From: Armatimonas sp043757465
GTDB taxonomy: Bacteria > Armatimonadota > Armatimonadia > Armatimonadales > Armatimonadaceae
DNA length: 7,325 bases
Reading direction: 5' to 3'
Assembly: GCF_043757465.1 (NCBI RefSeq)
Contig: NZ_JAYVPL010000050.1
Coordinates: 1 to 7,325, forward strand
Below, piece by piece: positions 1 through 4,649 of this stretch. A program made the position numbers and the translations under genes. The first letter of the stretch is position 1. Every line of letters begins with the position of its first letter. The notes under the pieces were generated by a model, which worked only from the letters and a program-made list of their open reading frames with translations, was not told the origin of the DNA and searched no databases.

Positions 1-1
1 A

Positions 2-139
2 TCATTCAGGGATTGCTACAGAGACCCCAAAATCGTGTCGCTGCACATCCAACGTGATGCCCAACTATACCTTTCCGGTGCGATGGGCAAAAAGCCCCAT
101 ATTATCAAACGTTGGGTTATGTGTCAAGGGATTCTCTAA
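2..139 (+). CDS. Possible C-terminal remnant of a gene entering from the left
   Basis: Frame 2 is open from the window edge to a TAA at 137-139 and encodes 45 residues ending KRWVMCQGIL. I recognise no domain. The peptide is rich in basic and hydrophobic residues and could be the tail of a gene that starts outside the window. A second frame (the upstream extension of the next gene) is open over the same bases, so openness alone is weak evidence. The fragment overlaps the first of two GTTGGGTTAT repeats and ends just before the main promoter, which is a sensible place for a gene to stop. Low confidence. Confidence 0.25.
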   Translation, partial: SFRDCYRDPKIVSLHIQRDAQLYLSGAMGKKPHIIKRWVMCQGIL

Positions 140-154
140 AAATAGTTGGGTTAT
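111..154 (+). repeat. Direct repeat GTTGGGTTAT, two copies upstream of the promoter
   Basis: The 10-mer GTTGGGTTAT occurs at 111-120 and 145-154, 34 bp apart. The second copy directly abuts the palindrome at 155-171. An inverted partial copy (CCAACTAT, 61-68) matches ATAGTTGG at 142-149. The position just upstream of the -35 box suggests regulator binding sites or short iterons. This is inference from position only. Confidence 0.5.
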
Positions 155-171
155 TTATCTTGACAAGATAA
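155..171. promoter_or_regulatory. 17-bp palindromic operator candidate
   Basis: TTATCTTGACAAGATAA is a perfect inverted repeat with two 8-bp arms around a single central A. It contains the -35 hexamer TTGACA (160-165), so a dimeric protein bound here would block RNA polymerase. The downstream gene encodes a small basic AT-hook-like protein, and the operon also encodes a ribbon-helix-helix protein. Either could be the repressor, but the sequence does not decide. Confidence 0.65.
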
Positions 172-188
172 TCAATCGCTGGGATAAT
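160..188 (+). promoter_or_regulatory. Near-consensus sigma70-type promoter of the operon
   Basis: A perfect -35 box TTGACA (160-165) is followed after exactly 17 bp by GATAAT (183-188), one base from the consensus -10. Transcription would start near 194-196, leaving a leader of only about 12 nt before the ATG at 207, just enough for the AAGAGG ribosome-binding site at 195-200. The 10-mer GATAATCAAT occurs at 167-176 and again at 183-192 over the -10 box, a 16-bp direct repeat that may also be regulatory. The surrounding 100 bp is much more AT-rich than the genes. Confidence 0.75.
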
Positions 189-206
189 CAATACAAGAGG
201 ATACGA

Positions 207-446
207 ATGGAAGAAGAAACGGAAGCCGCCACGTCTCCTGCGGTCAAAGATGCAAGCGCAGAAGCGCGAAAAGAAGCTGCCAGGCTCATGGGCTTGGCTA
301 AGAGTGAGGCTAAGACGGAAGCCGCCCGGCAGAATGGACAGCACGGAGGAAGGCCGAAGGGGACACCACAAAGCCCTGAGACCCGCGCAAAGATAGCTGC
401 CGCCGCTCTTGCTCGCTCAGCAGAGCGAAAAGCGAGTCAGGAATGA
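207..446 (+). CDS. Small alanine-rich, AT-hook-like protein (putative DNA-binding)
   Basis: The protein has 79 residues. The ATG at 207 is chosen because AAGAGG lies 6 bp upstream (195-200) and the promoter at 160-188 would start transcription just before it. The longer in-frame start at 54 lies upstream of that promoter. The N-terminal half is acidic and alanine-rich and probably helical. The centre carries GQHGGRPKGTPQSPETRAKI (about residues 46-65). Its GGRPKG core resembles an AT-hook, and the SPETRAKI part resembles the short NUMOD3-type DNA-binding motif seen beside homing endonucleases. As the first gene after a palindromic promoter it could be an autoregulator; this is inference. Its stop overlaps the next start in ATGA, so the two genes are probably translationally coupled. 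No family is assigned with certainty. Confidence 0.7.
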   Translation: MEEETEAATSPAVKDASAEARKEAARLMGLAKSEAKTEAARQNGQHGGRPKGTPQSPETRAKIAAAALARSAERKASQE

Positions 447-901
447 GCACTGCCACCACGACGCGCCCGGTTCCCGCTGGGGAGCTTGACCGACTACAGA
501 CCCATGCCATAGCCGCGATGCGGGCAGGTTCCCGTGCCTGGCACGCTGCACGCGAGTCAGGCTCTCTTGACGGCGAAGCGCTGGCCAAAGAAGCCCGTGA
601 GAACGCCCGTGCTATCGTGCGCGGTCTTCAGGCTCTCGGAGCGTGTGAAAGTGACCAGGCCGCCGCCGCACTGTCTCACCCGATCCCCTTTCACGCGCTG
701 GACACTCCAGACGTTCGGGCGCTCCTTGCGGGGCTGGAGAAGCTCCTGCCCGTTGCGGAGCGTGTGGACGCTGCCAGGGGGCGCTCTCTTGGCTCTGTGA
801 TCGGAGGTTCGGCAGGTTGCGATGTTGCTGAGGATCTCAGCTTGCTCATTGCCCGGCTCTCACTTGAAGCTCATGGAAGCGTGGGGAGTGGACTAGAATA
901 A
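443..901 (+). CDS. Helical protein of unknown function, paralogue of the 1930-2424 product
   Basis: The protein has 152 residues. It starts at the ATG overlapping the previous stop by 4 bp; its own Shine-Dalgarno is poor (AGGA directly against the ATG), so coupled translation is likely. I recognise no known domain. It appears all-helical, with an alanine/arginine-rich N-terminal half and a C-terminal half carrying the pattern A-L-L-x-x-L ... A-E-x-x-D-A-x-R-G, then GGSAG. The product of 1930-2424 shares this pattern (VAERVDAARG against LAEALDAKRG; GGSAG in both) and a related tail (LSLEAHG against LELELYG). The two paralogues flank the initiator-like gene, so they may serve replication or its control; this is inference. 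There is no signal peptide or membrane segment, so it is probably cytoplasmic. Confidence 0.75.
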   Translation: MSTATTTRPVPAGELDRLQTHAIAAMRAGSRAWHAARESGSLDGEALAKEARENARAIVRGLQALGACESDQAAAALSHPIPFHALDTPDVRALLAGLEKLLPVAERVDAARGRSLGSVIGGSAGCDVAEDLSLLIARLSLEAHGSVGSGLE

Positions 902-914
902 GCTCTCCAGCACT

Positions 915-955
915 AAAAAAGAAAAAGCCCGCAAGCGTTCGAGGCGCTCACGGGC
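915..955 (-). terminator. Intrinsic terminator on the minus strand, upstream of the initiator-like gene
   Basis: On the + strand, an A-tract (AAAAAAGAAAAA, 915-926) precedes an inverted repeat: GCCCG (927-931) pairs with CGGGC (951-955), and AGCG (934-937) pairs with CGCT (945-948) around a 7-nt loop, with a 2x2 internal mismatch. On the minus strand this reads as a GC-rich hairpin followed by TTTTTCTTTTTT, a typical intrinsic terminator. There is no T-tract on the + side. No minus-strand gene ends here, so a convergent or antisense transcript from the initiator region is the natural candidate. Confidence 0.55.
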
Positions 956-979
956 AAGATTCACACTCCCGAAGGAATG

Positions 980-1003
980 CAAAATACCAATGTCAAAATA
1001 CCA
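980..1003 (+). repeat. Direct repeat CAAAATACCA around the initiator start codon
   Basis: CAAAATACCA occurs at 980-989 and 994-1003, a 14-bp period, and the ATG at 990-992 lies between the copies. The repeat separates the Shine-Dalgarno AAGGA (972-976) from the start by 13 bp, which is longer than usual. It could be an autoregulatory protein site or a translational operator; this is inference. Confidence 0.4.
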
Positions 1004-1925
1004 CGACTTAGCAGAACCTTGCACAGGTAAGGTTCACAGAAGCCCCAACAAGGGCGAATCAGGGGCGCTGTCTCCTCGCGCTGATACTTCGCTCCCCCTA
1101 GTCAAAGACTCCTCCGTGAGTCCCCAGGCGCTCGCACTCTTCCGCTTGCTGGAGAGGCTCTCCCGTCGCAGTGGCTATGCCTGCGTGAAGCTGCTGGAGA
1201 CTCTCGCGACGATGTTCAAGCGCTCCCTGTCCACCACGCGGGCAAGGCTTGCAGAGCTGCTGGCAGTGGGCTGGATCGCTCGCACTCAGACACGCAAAGG
1301 CGGAAAGTCAAAGCTCTTTTTCAAGCCCCTTGTTCGCGTCGCCGGGCGCTCCCGTGGCCTTTTTTTGGCCTTGCCTTCTGGCGGTTGCTCTGGCGGTTAC
1401 TCCCCTCAAAAACTGGCGGTTACTCCCTCTACACATTCTAAGACTGCTCCCGTAGGGAAAGAGACGACATCAGACACGAAGGAAAAGACTGGTAGCTCTC
1501 CTGAGTCGAAATCCTGCCCTGTTGCTGTCGTCATTCTCAAAGAAGTCTGTACCGAGTCCGAAGCCCTGGAGCTGGCACGAGAGGCAGGGAAGCACTCTCT
1601 GACCGAGGAGCAAGTCAAACGAGTGATCGCGGCCTACAGGCAAGCAAAGAACGTTTTGAACCGTGGGGCATGGCTTCGTGAAGCGCTTCGCCGTGGCTTC
1701 TCTCCTGCCGCGCCGGTCTCCGATCATGCCAGCGACCAGGGCGGAGTTCCCGTTGCAAAGAAAGTGATACTCACCAAAGAGCAACTCTTTGGAAATCACA
1801 GACAGCAAGCACAAGCGGGAAATACTCCAGGGAGGCCACAGGAGCCGATTCTAGGCGCTCCAGAAGCACCAATGGGGAAAGATAGGTTTCGAGCTGAAAT
1901 GATGGCTCTGAGGGCGAGAGGATAA
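990..1925 (+). CDS. Winged-helix replication-initiator-like protein
   Basis: The protein has 311 residues. Residues about 45-112 form a helix-turn-helix of the HTH_36 or phage replisome-organiser type: a hydrophobic first helix, then SGYACVKLLETLATMF, then STTRARLAELLAVGWI and a basic wing. Residues about 115-175 are a low-complexity linker rich in Ser, Gly and Lys. Residues about 203-237 (SLTEEQVKRVIAAY, then LNRGAWLREALRRGF) resemble the short C-terminal motif of DnaD-like and plasmid/phage initiators, which usually reads NPxGWLxxAL. Such proteins bind the element's origin and load helicase. The ATG at 990 is the only early in-frame start; AAGGA at 972-976 is 13 bp away. Iteron-like repeats lie in the linker-coding DNA. 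A plain transcription regulator is the main alternative. Confidence is good for DNA binding and moderate for an initiator role. Confidence 0.65.
   Translation: MSKYHDLAEPCTGKVHRSPNKGESGALSPRADTSLPLVKDSSVSPQALALFRLLERLSRRSGYACVKLLETLATMFKRSLSTTRARLAELLAVGWIARTQTRKGGKSKLFFKPLVRVAGRSRGLFLALPSGGCSGGYSPQKLAVTPSTHSKTAPVGKETTSDTKEKTGSSPESKSCPVAVVILKEVCTESEALELAREAGKHSLTEEQVKRVIAAYRQAKNVLNRGAWLREALRRGFSPAAPVSDHASDQGGVPVAKKVILTKEQLFGNHRQQAQAGNTPGRPQEPILGAPEAPMGKDRFRAEMMALRARG
1378..1427 (+). repeat. Iteron-like repeats CTGGCGGTT(A/G)CTC inside the initiator-like gene
   Basis: Three copies start at 1378, 1390 and 1413, at steps of 12 and 23 bp. The second and third share CTGGCGGTTACTCCC; the first differs by one base within its 13-bp match. 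They encode part of the Gly/Ser-rich linker around residues 130-146, where protein constraint is low. A T-run (1361-1367) lies just upstream. Initiator genes carrying their own origin repeats are known from lambda O and DnaD-like phage proteins, so an origin here is plausible but not shown. Confidence 0.5.
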
Positions 1926-1929
1926 ACCC

Positions 1930-2424
1930 ATGACAGGAACTTCAACGGATCTCGATAGAATCGCGCTTGCTGTCCAAGAGGCACAAGACAGCGCGGGCTT
2001 TGCGTGGCAACTCACACAGAGGTATCAGCGTGCCACCACAGACGACGCAAGAGCCGAGCTGGTGACGCTGGCAAGTGCAGAAGCCAAGAAAGCAACTCAC
2101 GCGGCGCGTGAGGCGCTGGAGAGTCTCCAGGACGCAGGAGCCGTGCTACCAGACAAAGGCGCTGCGCCCGTCAAGCCGTCTAACCCCCTGGCCGAGCTCT
2201 CCCGCGTGGAATCCTCACGCTCTGAAGCACTTGCCTTGCTCGATGCCTTGCGCCATGCCCTCACGCTTGCTGAGGCGCTCGATGCCAAGCGGGGGGACGT
2301 GCTCGATGTGCCTGTAGGCGGCTCTGCTGGCCTTGTCTGGGGTGATCGCGTCTTGCAGGCTGTCTGTGGGCTTGAGCTTGAACTCTACGGCCCTGGGGAA
2401 GCTGTCACGGGAGCGAGGGAGTGA
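1930..2424 (+). CDS. Helical protein of unknown function, paralogue of the 443-901 product
   Basis: The protein has 164 residues. The ATG at 1930 has AGAGGA (1917-1922) 7 bp upstream, inside the end of the initiator-like gene. It is predicted to be largely helical, rich in Ala, Leu and charged residues, with no membrane segment. The second half matches the 443-901 product (LAEALDAKRG, then GGSAG, then a Leu/Glu-rich helix), and the N-terminal halves have similar composition. The tail LYGPGEAVTGARE is shared in part with two later genes: the product of 3803-4036 ends LHGPDKAVTGGRE, and that of 2429-2824 ends VTGARE. The bases encoding the tail hold AGGGAG, the ribosome-binding site of the next gene. 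No function is assigned. Confidence 0.75.
   Translation: MTGTSTDLDRIALAVQEAQDSAGFAWQLTQRYQRATTDDARAELVTLASAEAKKATHAAREALESLQDAGAVLPDKGAAPVKPSNPLAELSRVESSRSEALALLDALRHALTLAEALDAKRGDVLDVPVGGSAGLVWGDRVLQAVCGLELELYGPGEAVTGARE
2402..2424 (+). repeat. Tail/ribosome-binding-site repeat, copy 1
   Basis: This 23-bp segment (CTGTCACGGG, one variable base, then GCGAGGGAGTGA) recurs at 2802-2824 with a single difference. A looser copy ends the gene at 3803-4036. In each place it closes a gene with the peptide VTG(A/G)RE and supplies a purine-rich Shine-Dalgarno for whatever follows. Confidence 0.7.
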
Positions 2425-2428
2425 CCTG

Positions 2429-2824
2429 GTGAACTCAGAAGATCTCCCTAAGACGAAAAGCTACCCGATGGATCAATCCATCGTAGAAGCTCCCGAGGGC
2501 TGGAAGAGCTTCATCTCAGCTCTCCCCCCAAATCTCTACGCTCGCCTAGTGGCTCGTGCCAAGTCCGAGGGGGCAGACCTTTTCACCGAGATCGTCTACC
2601 TCTTGGTCTACTCGCTGGACAATGCCCCGCCCCACTCGGAAGTGCCTCTAGATCCCCTCAGCGAGGCTGATACGGAAGCACTTCAGGAGCGCATGCACCT
2701 GTCGGCTCTGGCTATGGACGAAGCTACCAAACTGGGGCAGGCAGCCCAGCAGGACTGGGGCAGGCAGCCCAGCAGGAGGGCAAGCCGAGTGCCTGATACC
2801 ACTGTCACGGGGGCGAGGGAGTGA
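2429..2824 (+). CDS. Ribbon-helix-helix (Arc/CopG-like) DNA-binding protein
   Basis: The protein has 131 residues. The GTG at 2429 is chosen because AGGGAG (2416-2421) lies 7 bp upstream and the start falls just after the previous stop. The longer in-frame start at 2333 is buried in the previous gene. ATG 2468 is an alternative. Residues about 27-65 read SALPPNLYARLVARAK, then a short turn, then FTEIVYLLVYSL. This matches the Arc-like pattern: a beta strand with an LP motif, helix A, a turn and helix B. Such proteins are dimeric repressors or antitoxins. The C-terminal third is acidic, then polar. A 23-bp tandem duplication at 2731-2776 shifts the frame, so the last residues, including VTGARE, are probably a recent read-through. 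It could bind the palindromes in this operon; this is inference. Confidence 0.7.
   Translation: MNSEDLPKTKSYPMDQSIVEAPEGWKSFISALPPNLYARLVARAKSEGADLFTEIVYLLVYSLDNAPPHSEVPLDPLSEADTEALQERMHLSALAMDEATKLGQAAQQDWGRQPSRRASRVPDTTVTGARE
2731..2776 (+). repeat. Perfect 23-bp tandem duplication inside the ribbon-helix-helix gene
   Basis: The unit at 2731-2753 (ACTGGGGCAGGC, then AGCCCAGCAGG) is repeated exactly at 2754-2776. Because 23 is not a multiple of three, the copy changes the reading frame. With a single copy the protein would end QQEGKPSA at the TGA at 2794-2796. Confidence 0.85.
2802..2824 (+). repeat. Tail/ribosome-binding-site repeat, copy 2
   Basis: This segment is identical at 22 of 23 positions to 2402-2424. 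It ends the ribbon-helix-helix frame and places AGGGAG 5 bp before an ATG at 2827. In the pre-duplication frame it would have been noncoding, which suggests the DNA element rather than the encoded peptide is what was copied. Confidence 0.7.
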
Positions 2825-2826
2825 AG

Positions 2827-2862
2827 ATGATGAGAACGATGGTGCCGCAAAAGCCAGACTGA
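2827..2862 (+). CDS. Very short ORF, possible leader peptide or gene remnant
   Basis: ATG 2827 opens an 11-codon frame (MMRTMVPQKPD, then TGA). It is preceded at 5 bp by AGGGAG from the repeat at 2802-2824 and followed by the ribosome-binding site of the next antitoxin-like gene. The good Shine-Dalgarno is the only support. It may be a leftover of a deleted gene or a spacer that couples translation. Confidence 0.2.
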   Translation: MMRTMVPQKPD

Positions 2863-2875
2863 AAGGAAGAGAATA

Positions 2876-3160
2876 ATGATACAGACACTTGCCCTTGATA
2901 TTTCACCCGAAGCGGCCCGGCGTGTTGCTGAAGATCCTGAGCGCCTCGCACACGTTGCCCGGATGGTAGAAGCCGCCTACGGTGTCGAACCTGAGCCGGT
3001 GAAGATTTCCAAGGAGCTTTACGACTCGCTCATGGATGATCTGGACAAGATCGAATCAGGCGAGGCGAAAGTCGGCCCATGGGACTCTGAAGCCAGACGC
3101 AAGCGAAGTGCCGAGCTGCTCAAAAGAGAATTTGGATACGAGACGGAGAAGGCCGCGTGA
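2876..3160 (+). CDS. Antitoxin-like protein of toxin-antitoxin module 1
   Basis: The protein has 94 residues. The ATG at 2876 is preceded by AGGAAGAG (2864-2871), part of a 13-bp sequence that also precedes the second antitoxin-like gene. The N-terminus (TLALDISPEAARR, then EDPERLAHVARM) follows a pattern shared with the products of 3803-4036 and 4039-4266: a short beta strand, then a helix containing (D/N/T)PE(G/R)xA. The C-terminal half is charged and probably flexible, as is usual for the toxin-wrapping part of type II antitoxins. The tail EKAA and its GTGA overlap with the next gene match module 2. The antitoxin role is inferred mainly from size, position directly before a ParE-like gene and similarity to module 2. 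I recognise no named family. Confidence 0.65.
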   Translation: MIQTLALDISPEAARRVAEDPERLAHVARMVEAAYGVEPEPVKISKELYDSLMDDLDKIESGEAKVGPWDSEARRKRSAELLKREFGYETEKAA

Positions 3161-3555
3161 CCTGGACAGTTACCAGGAAAGAGACAACCGAAGCTCAGAT
3201 AGACTTGCTTCTTGCTCGCGTCGCACGGCTTCGAGGCGTTGACTATGCCGCCCGTTGGGACGAAGGTCTGAGCGTGGCTATCGAGTCCCTTGGTGACTTC
3301 CCCGGCCCGCGCTCCTTCCCCCGCGCTATTCATGAAAGTGAAAGGCGGCGGGCTGAGGTTCGCATGAGGCTCTACAGCGGCCCTGACAGGAAGCCTGCGC
3401 CCTCCGTGGCGTGTCACATTGTCTTTGCTCTTTACGATCCCGTGCAGGATGAAACAGAAGGCCGTGTGCTTGTCTTGCGAGTGGTCGGAACGAGAACGCA
3501 AGCTGCAAGCGATGTTCTCACGGGTGGAGATTCGGAGAGTGAGGAAAGAGAATGA
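3157..3555 (+). CDS. ParE/RelE-like toxin of module 1
   Basis: The protein has 132 residues. It starts with GTG 3157 in a GTGA overlap with the antitoxin-like gene. The order fits the RelE/ParE fold: an N-terminal helical hairpin (about residues 10-47, ending AIESLGDFPGP), then basic strands (ERRRAEVRMRLYSG, about 62-75), a central strand (SVACHIVFALYD, about 83-94) and a last strand (RVLVLRVVGTRTQA, about 103-116). The usual final HGA motif appears as GTRTQA, so the active-site end is divergent. ParE members poison gyrase and RelE members cut mRNA on the ribosome; the sequence does not say which applies. The acidic tail ends SEERE, and its bases hold the GAGGAAAGAG Shine-Dalgarno for the next gene. 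Moderate confidence for the superfamily, low for activity. Confidence 0.55.
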   Translation: MTWTVTRKETTEAQIDLLLARVARLRGVDYAARWDEGLSVAIESLGDFPGPRSFPRAIHESERRRAEVRMRLYSGPDRKPAPSVACHIVFALYDPVQDETEGRVLVLRVVGTRTQAASDVLTGGDSESEERE

Positions 3556-3806
3556 TTATGATTCGAGAACATGACCGGGTAGTTTTGACCGCTGACGTTC
3601 CTGAAGAGGATCTCGTCGCGGGTGATGTGGGATGCGTGGTTCATCTTTGGAAAGCTGGAGAGAGCGAAGGTTCGAACCTTCCCGTAGCTTTTGAGGTTGA
3701 GTTCTTCACCGTGACGGGAAAGACCGCTGCCGTTGCGACGGTGCCCGTTTCGGCGCTTCGTGCTGTCACAGTGGCTGATAGGCTTCACGTCCGAGTGGCT
3801 GCATGA
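3552..3806 (+). CDS. DUF4926-family protein
   Basis: The protein has 84 residues. The ATG at 3552 overlaps the previous stop (ATGA); a second ATG lies two codons on, at 3558. The sequence fits the small all-beta DUF4926 family: EHDRVVLTADVPEEDLVAGDVGCVVHLW (residues about 6-33), then VAFEVEFFTVTGKTAAVATVPVSALRAV (about 45-72). The family pattern is HDxVVLxxDxPExxLxxGDxGxVVH, then YEVEFxxxxGxTxAVxTL. Its biochemical role is unknown. Members are often found beside toxin-antitoxin genes, as here between two modules, so a role as toxin partner or immunity protein is conceivable. The family adds a short insert (AGESEGSNLP) that contains a 16-bp palindrome at DNA level. It overlaps the next gene in ATGA. 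Confidence 0.8.
   Translation: MIMIREHDRVVLTADVPEEDLVAGDVGCVVHLWKAGESEGSNLPVAFEVEFFTVTGKTAAVATVPVSALRAVTVADRLHVRVAA
3666..3681. repeat. 16-bp palindrome GAAGGTTCGAACCTTC, copy 1
   Basis: This perfect palindrome lies inside the DUF4926 gene and encodes EGSNL. The identical 16 bp recurs at 4927-4942. It may be a protein-binding or recombination site; see the findings. Confidence 0.7.
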
Positions 3807-4036
3807 GCAACTTAACGATAGAAGCGGTTCCTGACGAGCTGGTAGCCTTGACTGCCACTCCGGAGGGCATGGCACGGGCGACGGTGCTGGCGGCCTTCCC
3901 AGAGATGGCACTTGACGATTTCTGCAAGAGAGAGAAAGACGCTTGGCACTCACGGCAGGAGAAGCTGTCATCTATGGCGCGGGAGTCGCTGGAGCTTCAC
4001 GGGCCGGATAAAGCCGTGACGGGAGGAAGAGAATAA
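3803..4036 (+). CDS. Orphan antitoxin-like protein with a mosaic tail
   Basis: The protein has 77 residues. Its ATG overlaps the previous stop (ATGA). The N-terminal 40 residues (LTIEAVPDELVAL, TPEGMARATVL, ALDDF) resemble the antitoxin-like products on both sides, particularly that of 4039-4266 (LTLEIPELIGARI, NPEGVARAQRA, DLDAV). The C-terminus (SLELHGPDKAVTGGRE) instead matches the end of the 1930-2424 product (LELELYGPGEAVTGARE). No toxin-like gene directly follows it; the next gene is another antitoxin-like gene. It may be a decayed or recombined antitoxin, or a helper binding the neighbouring toxins. The bases of its last codons contain the same 13-bp AGGAAGAGAATAA found before the module 1 antitoxin. 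Function not proven. Confidence 0.6.
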   Translation: MSNLTIEAVPDELVALTATPEGMARATVLAAFPEMALDDFCKREKDAWHSRQEKLSSMARESLELHGPDKAVTGGRE

Positions 4037-4038
4037 CC

Positions 4039-4266
4039 ATGACACTGACACTTGAGATACCAGAGCTGATCGGCGCTCGAATCAAAGACAATCCTGAAGG
4101 TGTGGCCCGTGCTCAGAGGGCGCTTGCTCGTGAGTTCGCAGGCATTGACCTAGACGCAGTAGAGGCCATTCTGGAGAGCTTCACCGAGGAGGGCGAAGAC
4201 ATTGCCCATGAAGAAGTCTTTGCCTCAGCCCGTGCGAAAATACTTGCCAGAAAGAAAGCCGCGTGA
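4039..4266 (+). CDS. Antitoxin-like protein of toxin-antitoxin module 2
   Basis: The protein has 75 residues. The ATG at 4039 lies just after the AGGAAGAGAATAA element (4024-4036), with the purine-rich core 7-9 bp upstream. An N-terminal strand (TLTLEIP) is followed by helices (DNPEGVARAQRALAREF) and an acidic-then-basic helical C-terminus (EEVFASARAKILARKKAA). Short length, high charge and position directly before a RelE/ParE toxin gene are typical of type II antitoxins. It overlaps the toxin start by GTGA, the same arrangement as module 1, and both antitoxins end in Lys-Ala-Ala. Antitoxins usually bind their operator to repress the module. No dedicated promoter is visible here, so expression probably depends on upstream transcription. 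Confidence 0.7.
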   Translation: MTLTLEIPELIGARIKDNPEGVARAQRALAREFAGIDLDAVEAILESFTEEGEDIAHEEVFASARAKILARKKAA

Positions 4267-4649
4267 GCTTAGACCGGGAAGACATTCCCCGATCTTATGC
4301 CCTTCGCTATCGTCCCCGTGCCACGCGAGACATTGACATTGAATCGGTGCGCCTCGCTGAGATTCAAGGTGATGAGATCGCGCTGGATTGGCTGGAGAAG
4401 ATCCAAGAGGCGATAGGCTCTCTCTCGGTCTGGCCGCGTCGGTTTGCGATTGCCCCTGAGGAGAACCTTATCGAGCGCCGGGTTCGGGTGATGCTCTTTC
4501 GTCGGACTCCTGGCGGCCCGGCCTGGCGCGTCTTCTACACCGTGGAGGATGAGGGCGAAGACGGGTTCGTGGTTCGCATAAGGCACATACGGCATGGAGC
4601 TTCCCCACTCAGCGAGCACGACTTGCAGGAGCTGCTTACCGATGCCTGA
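4263..4649 (+). CDS. RelE/ParE-superfamily toxin of module 2
   Basis: The protein has 128 residues and starts with GTG 4263 in a GTGA overlap. The fold signature is clear: YRPRATRDIDIESVRLAE, then a second helix (DEIALDWLEKIQEAIGSLSVWPRRF, about residues 37-61), then strands with ERRVRVMLFRR (71-81), PAWRVFYTVED (86-96) and VVRIRHIRHGA (103-113). The closing RIRHIRHGA matches the I-x-H-x-A end typical of ParE/RelE toxins, and several Arg/His residues are in place for catalysis or target binding. It is thus better conserved than the module 1 toxin. These toxins inhibit gyrase (ParE) or cleave mRNA (RelE); the subtype is not decided by sequence alone. The next gene starts inside its last codons. 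Confidence 0.85.
   Translation: MSLDREDIPRSYALRYRPRATRDIDIESVRLAEIQGDEIALDWLEKIQEAIGSLSVWPRRFAIAPEENLIERRVRVMLFRRTPGGPAWRVFYTVEDEGEDGFVVRIRHIRHGASPLSEHDLQELLTDA

Noticed and set aside
84..99. GGGC-AAAAA-GCCC hairpin as a terminator
   Set aside because: The stem is only 4-6 bp and no T-tract follows on either strand.
54..206. Upstream extension of the first gene to ATG 54
   Set aside because: It would place the start upstream of the promoter and operator; ATG 207 has a well-spaced AAGAGG and fits the predicted transcript.
991..996. Minus-strand -35 box (TTGACA) for an antisense RNA
   Set aside because: No acceptable -10 element is found at 16-18 bp spacing, so I do not call a promoter.
2333..2428. 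Early start of the ribbon-helix-helix gene at 2333
   Set aside because: It lies inside the preceding gene in another frame and lacks the well-spaced AGGGAG that serves GTG 2429.
4594..4641. Early start of the HTH/coiled-coil gene at 4594
   Set aside because: It overlaps the conserved end of the toxin gene by more than 50 bp; ATG 4642 has GGAG upstream and a short overlap.
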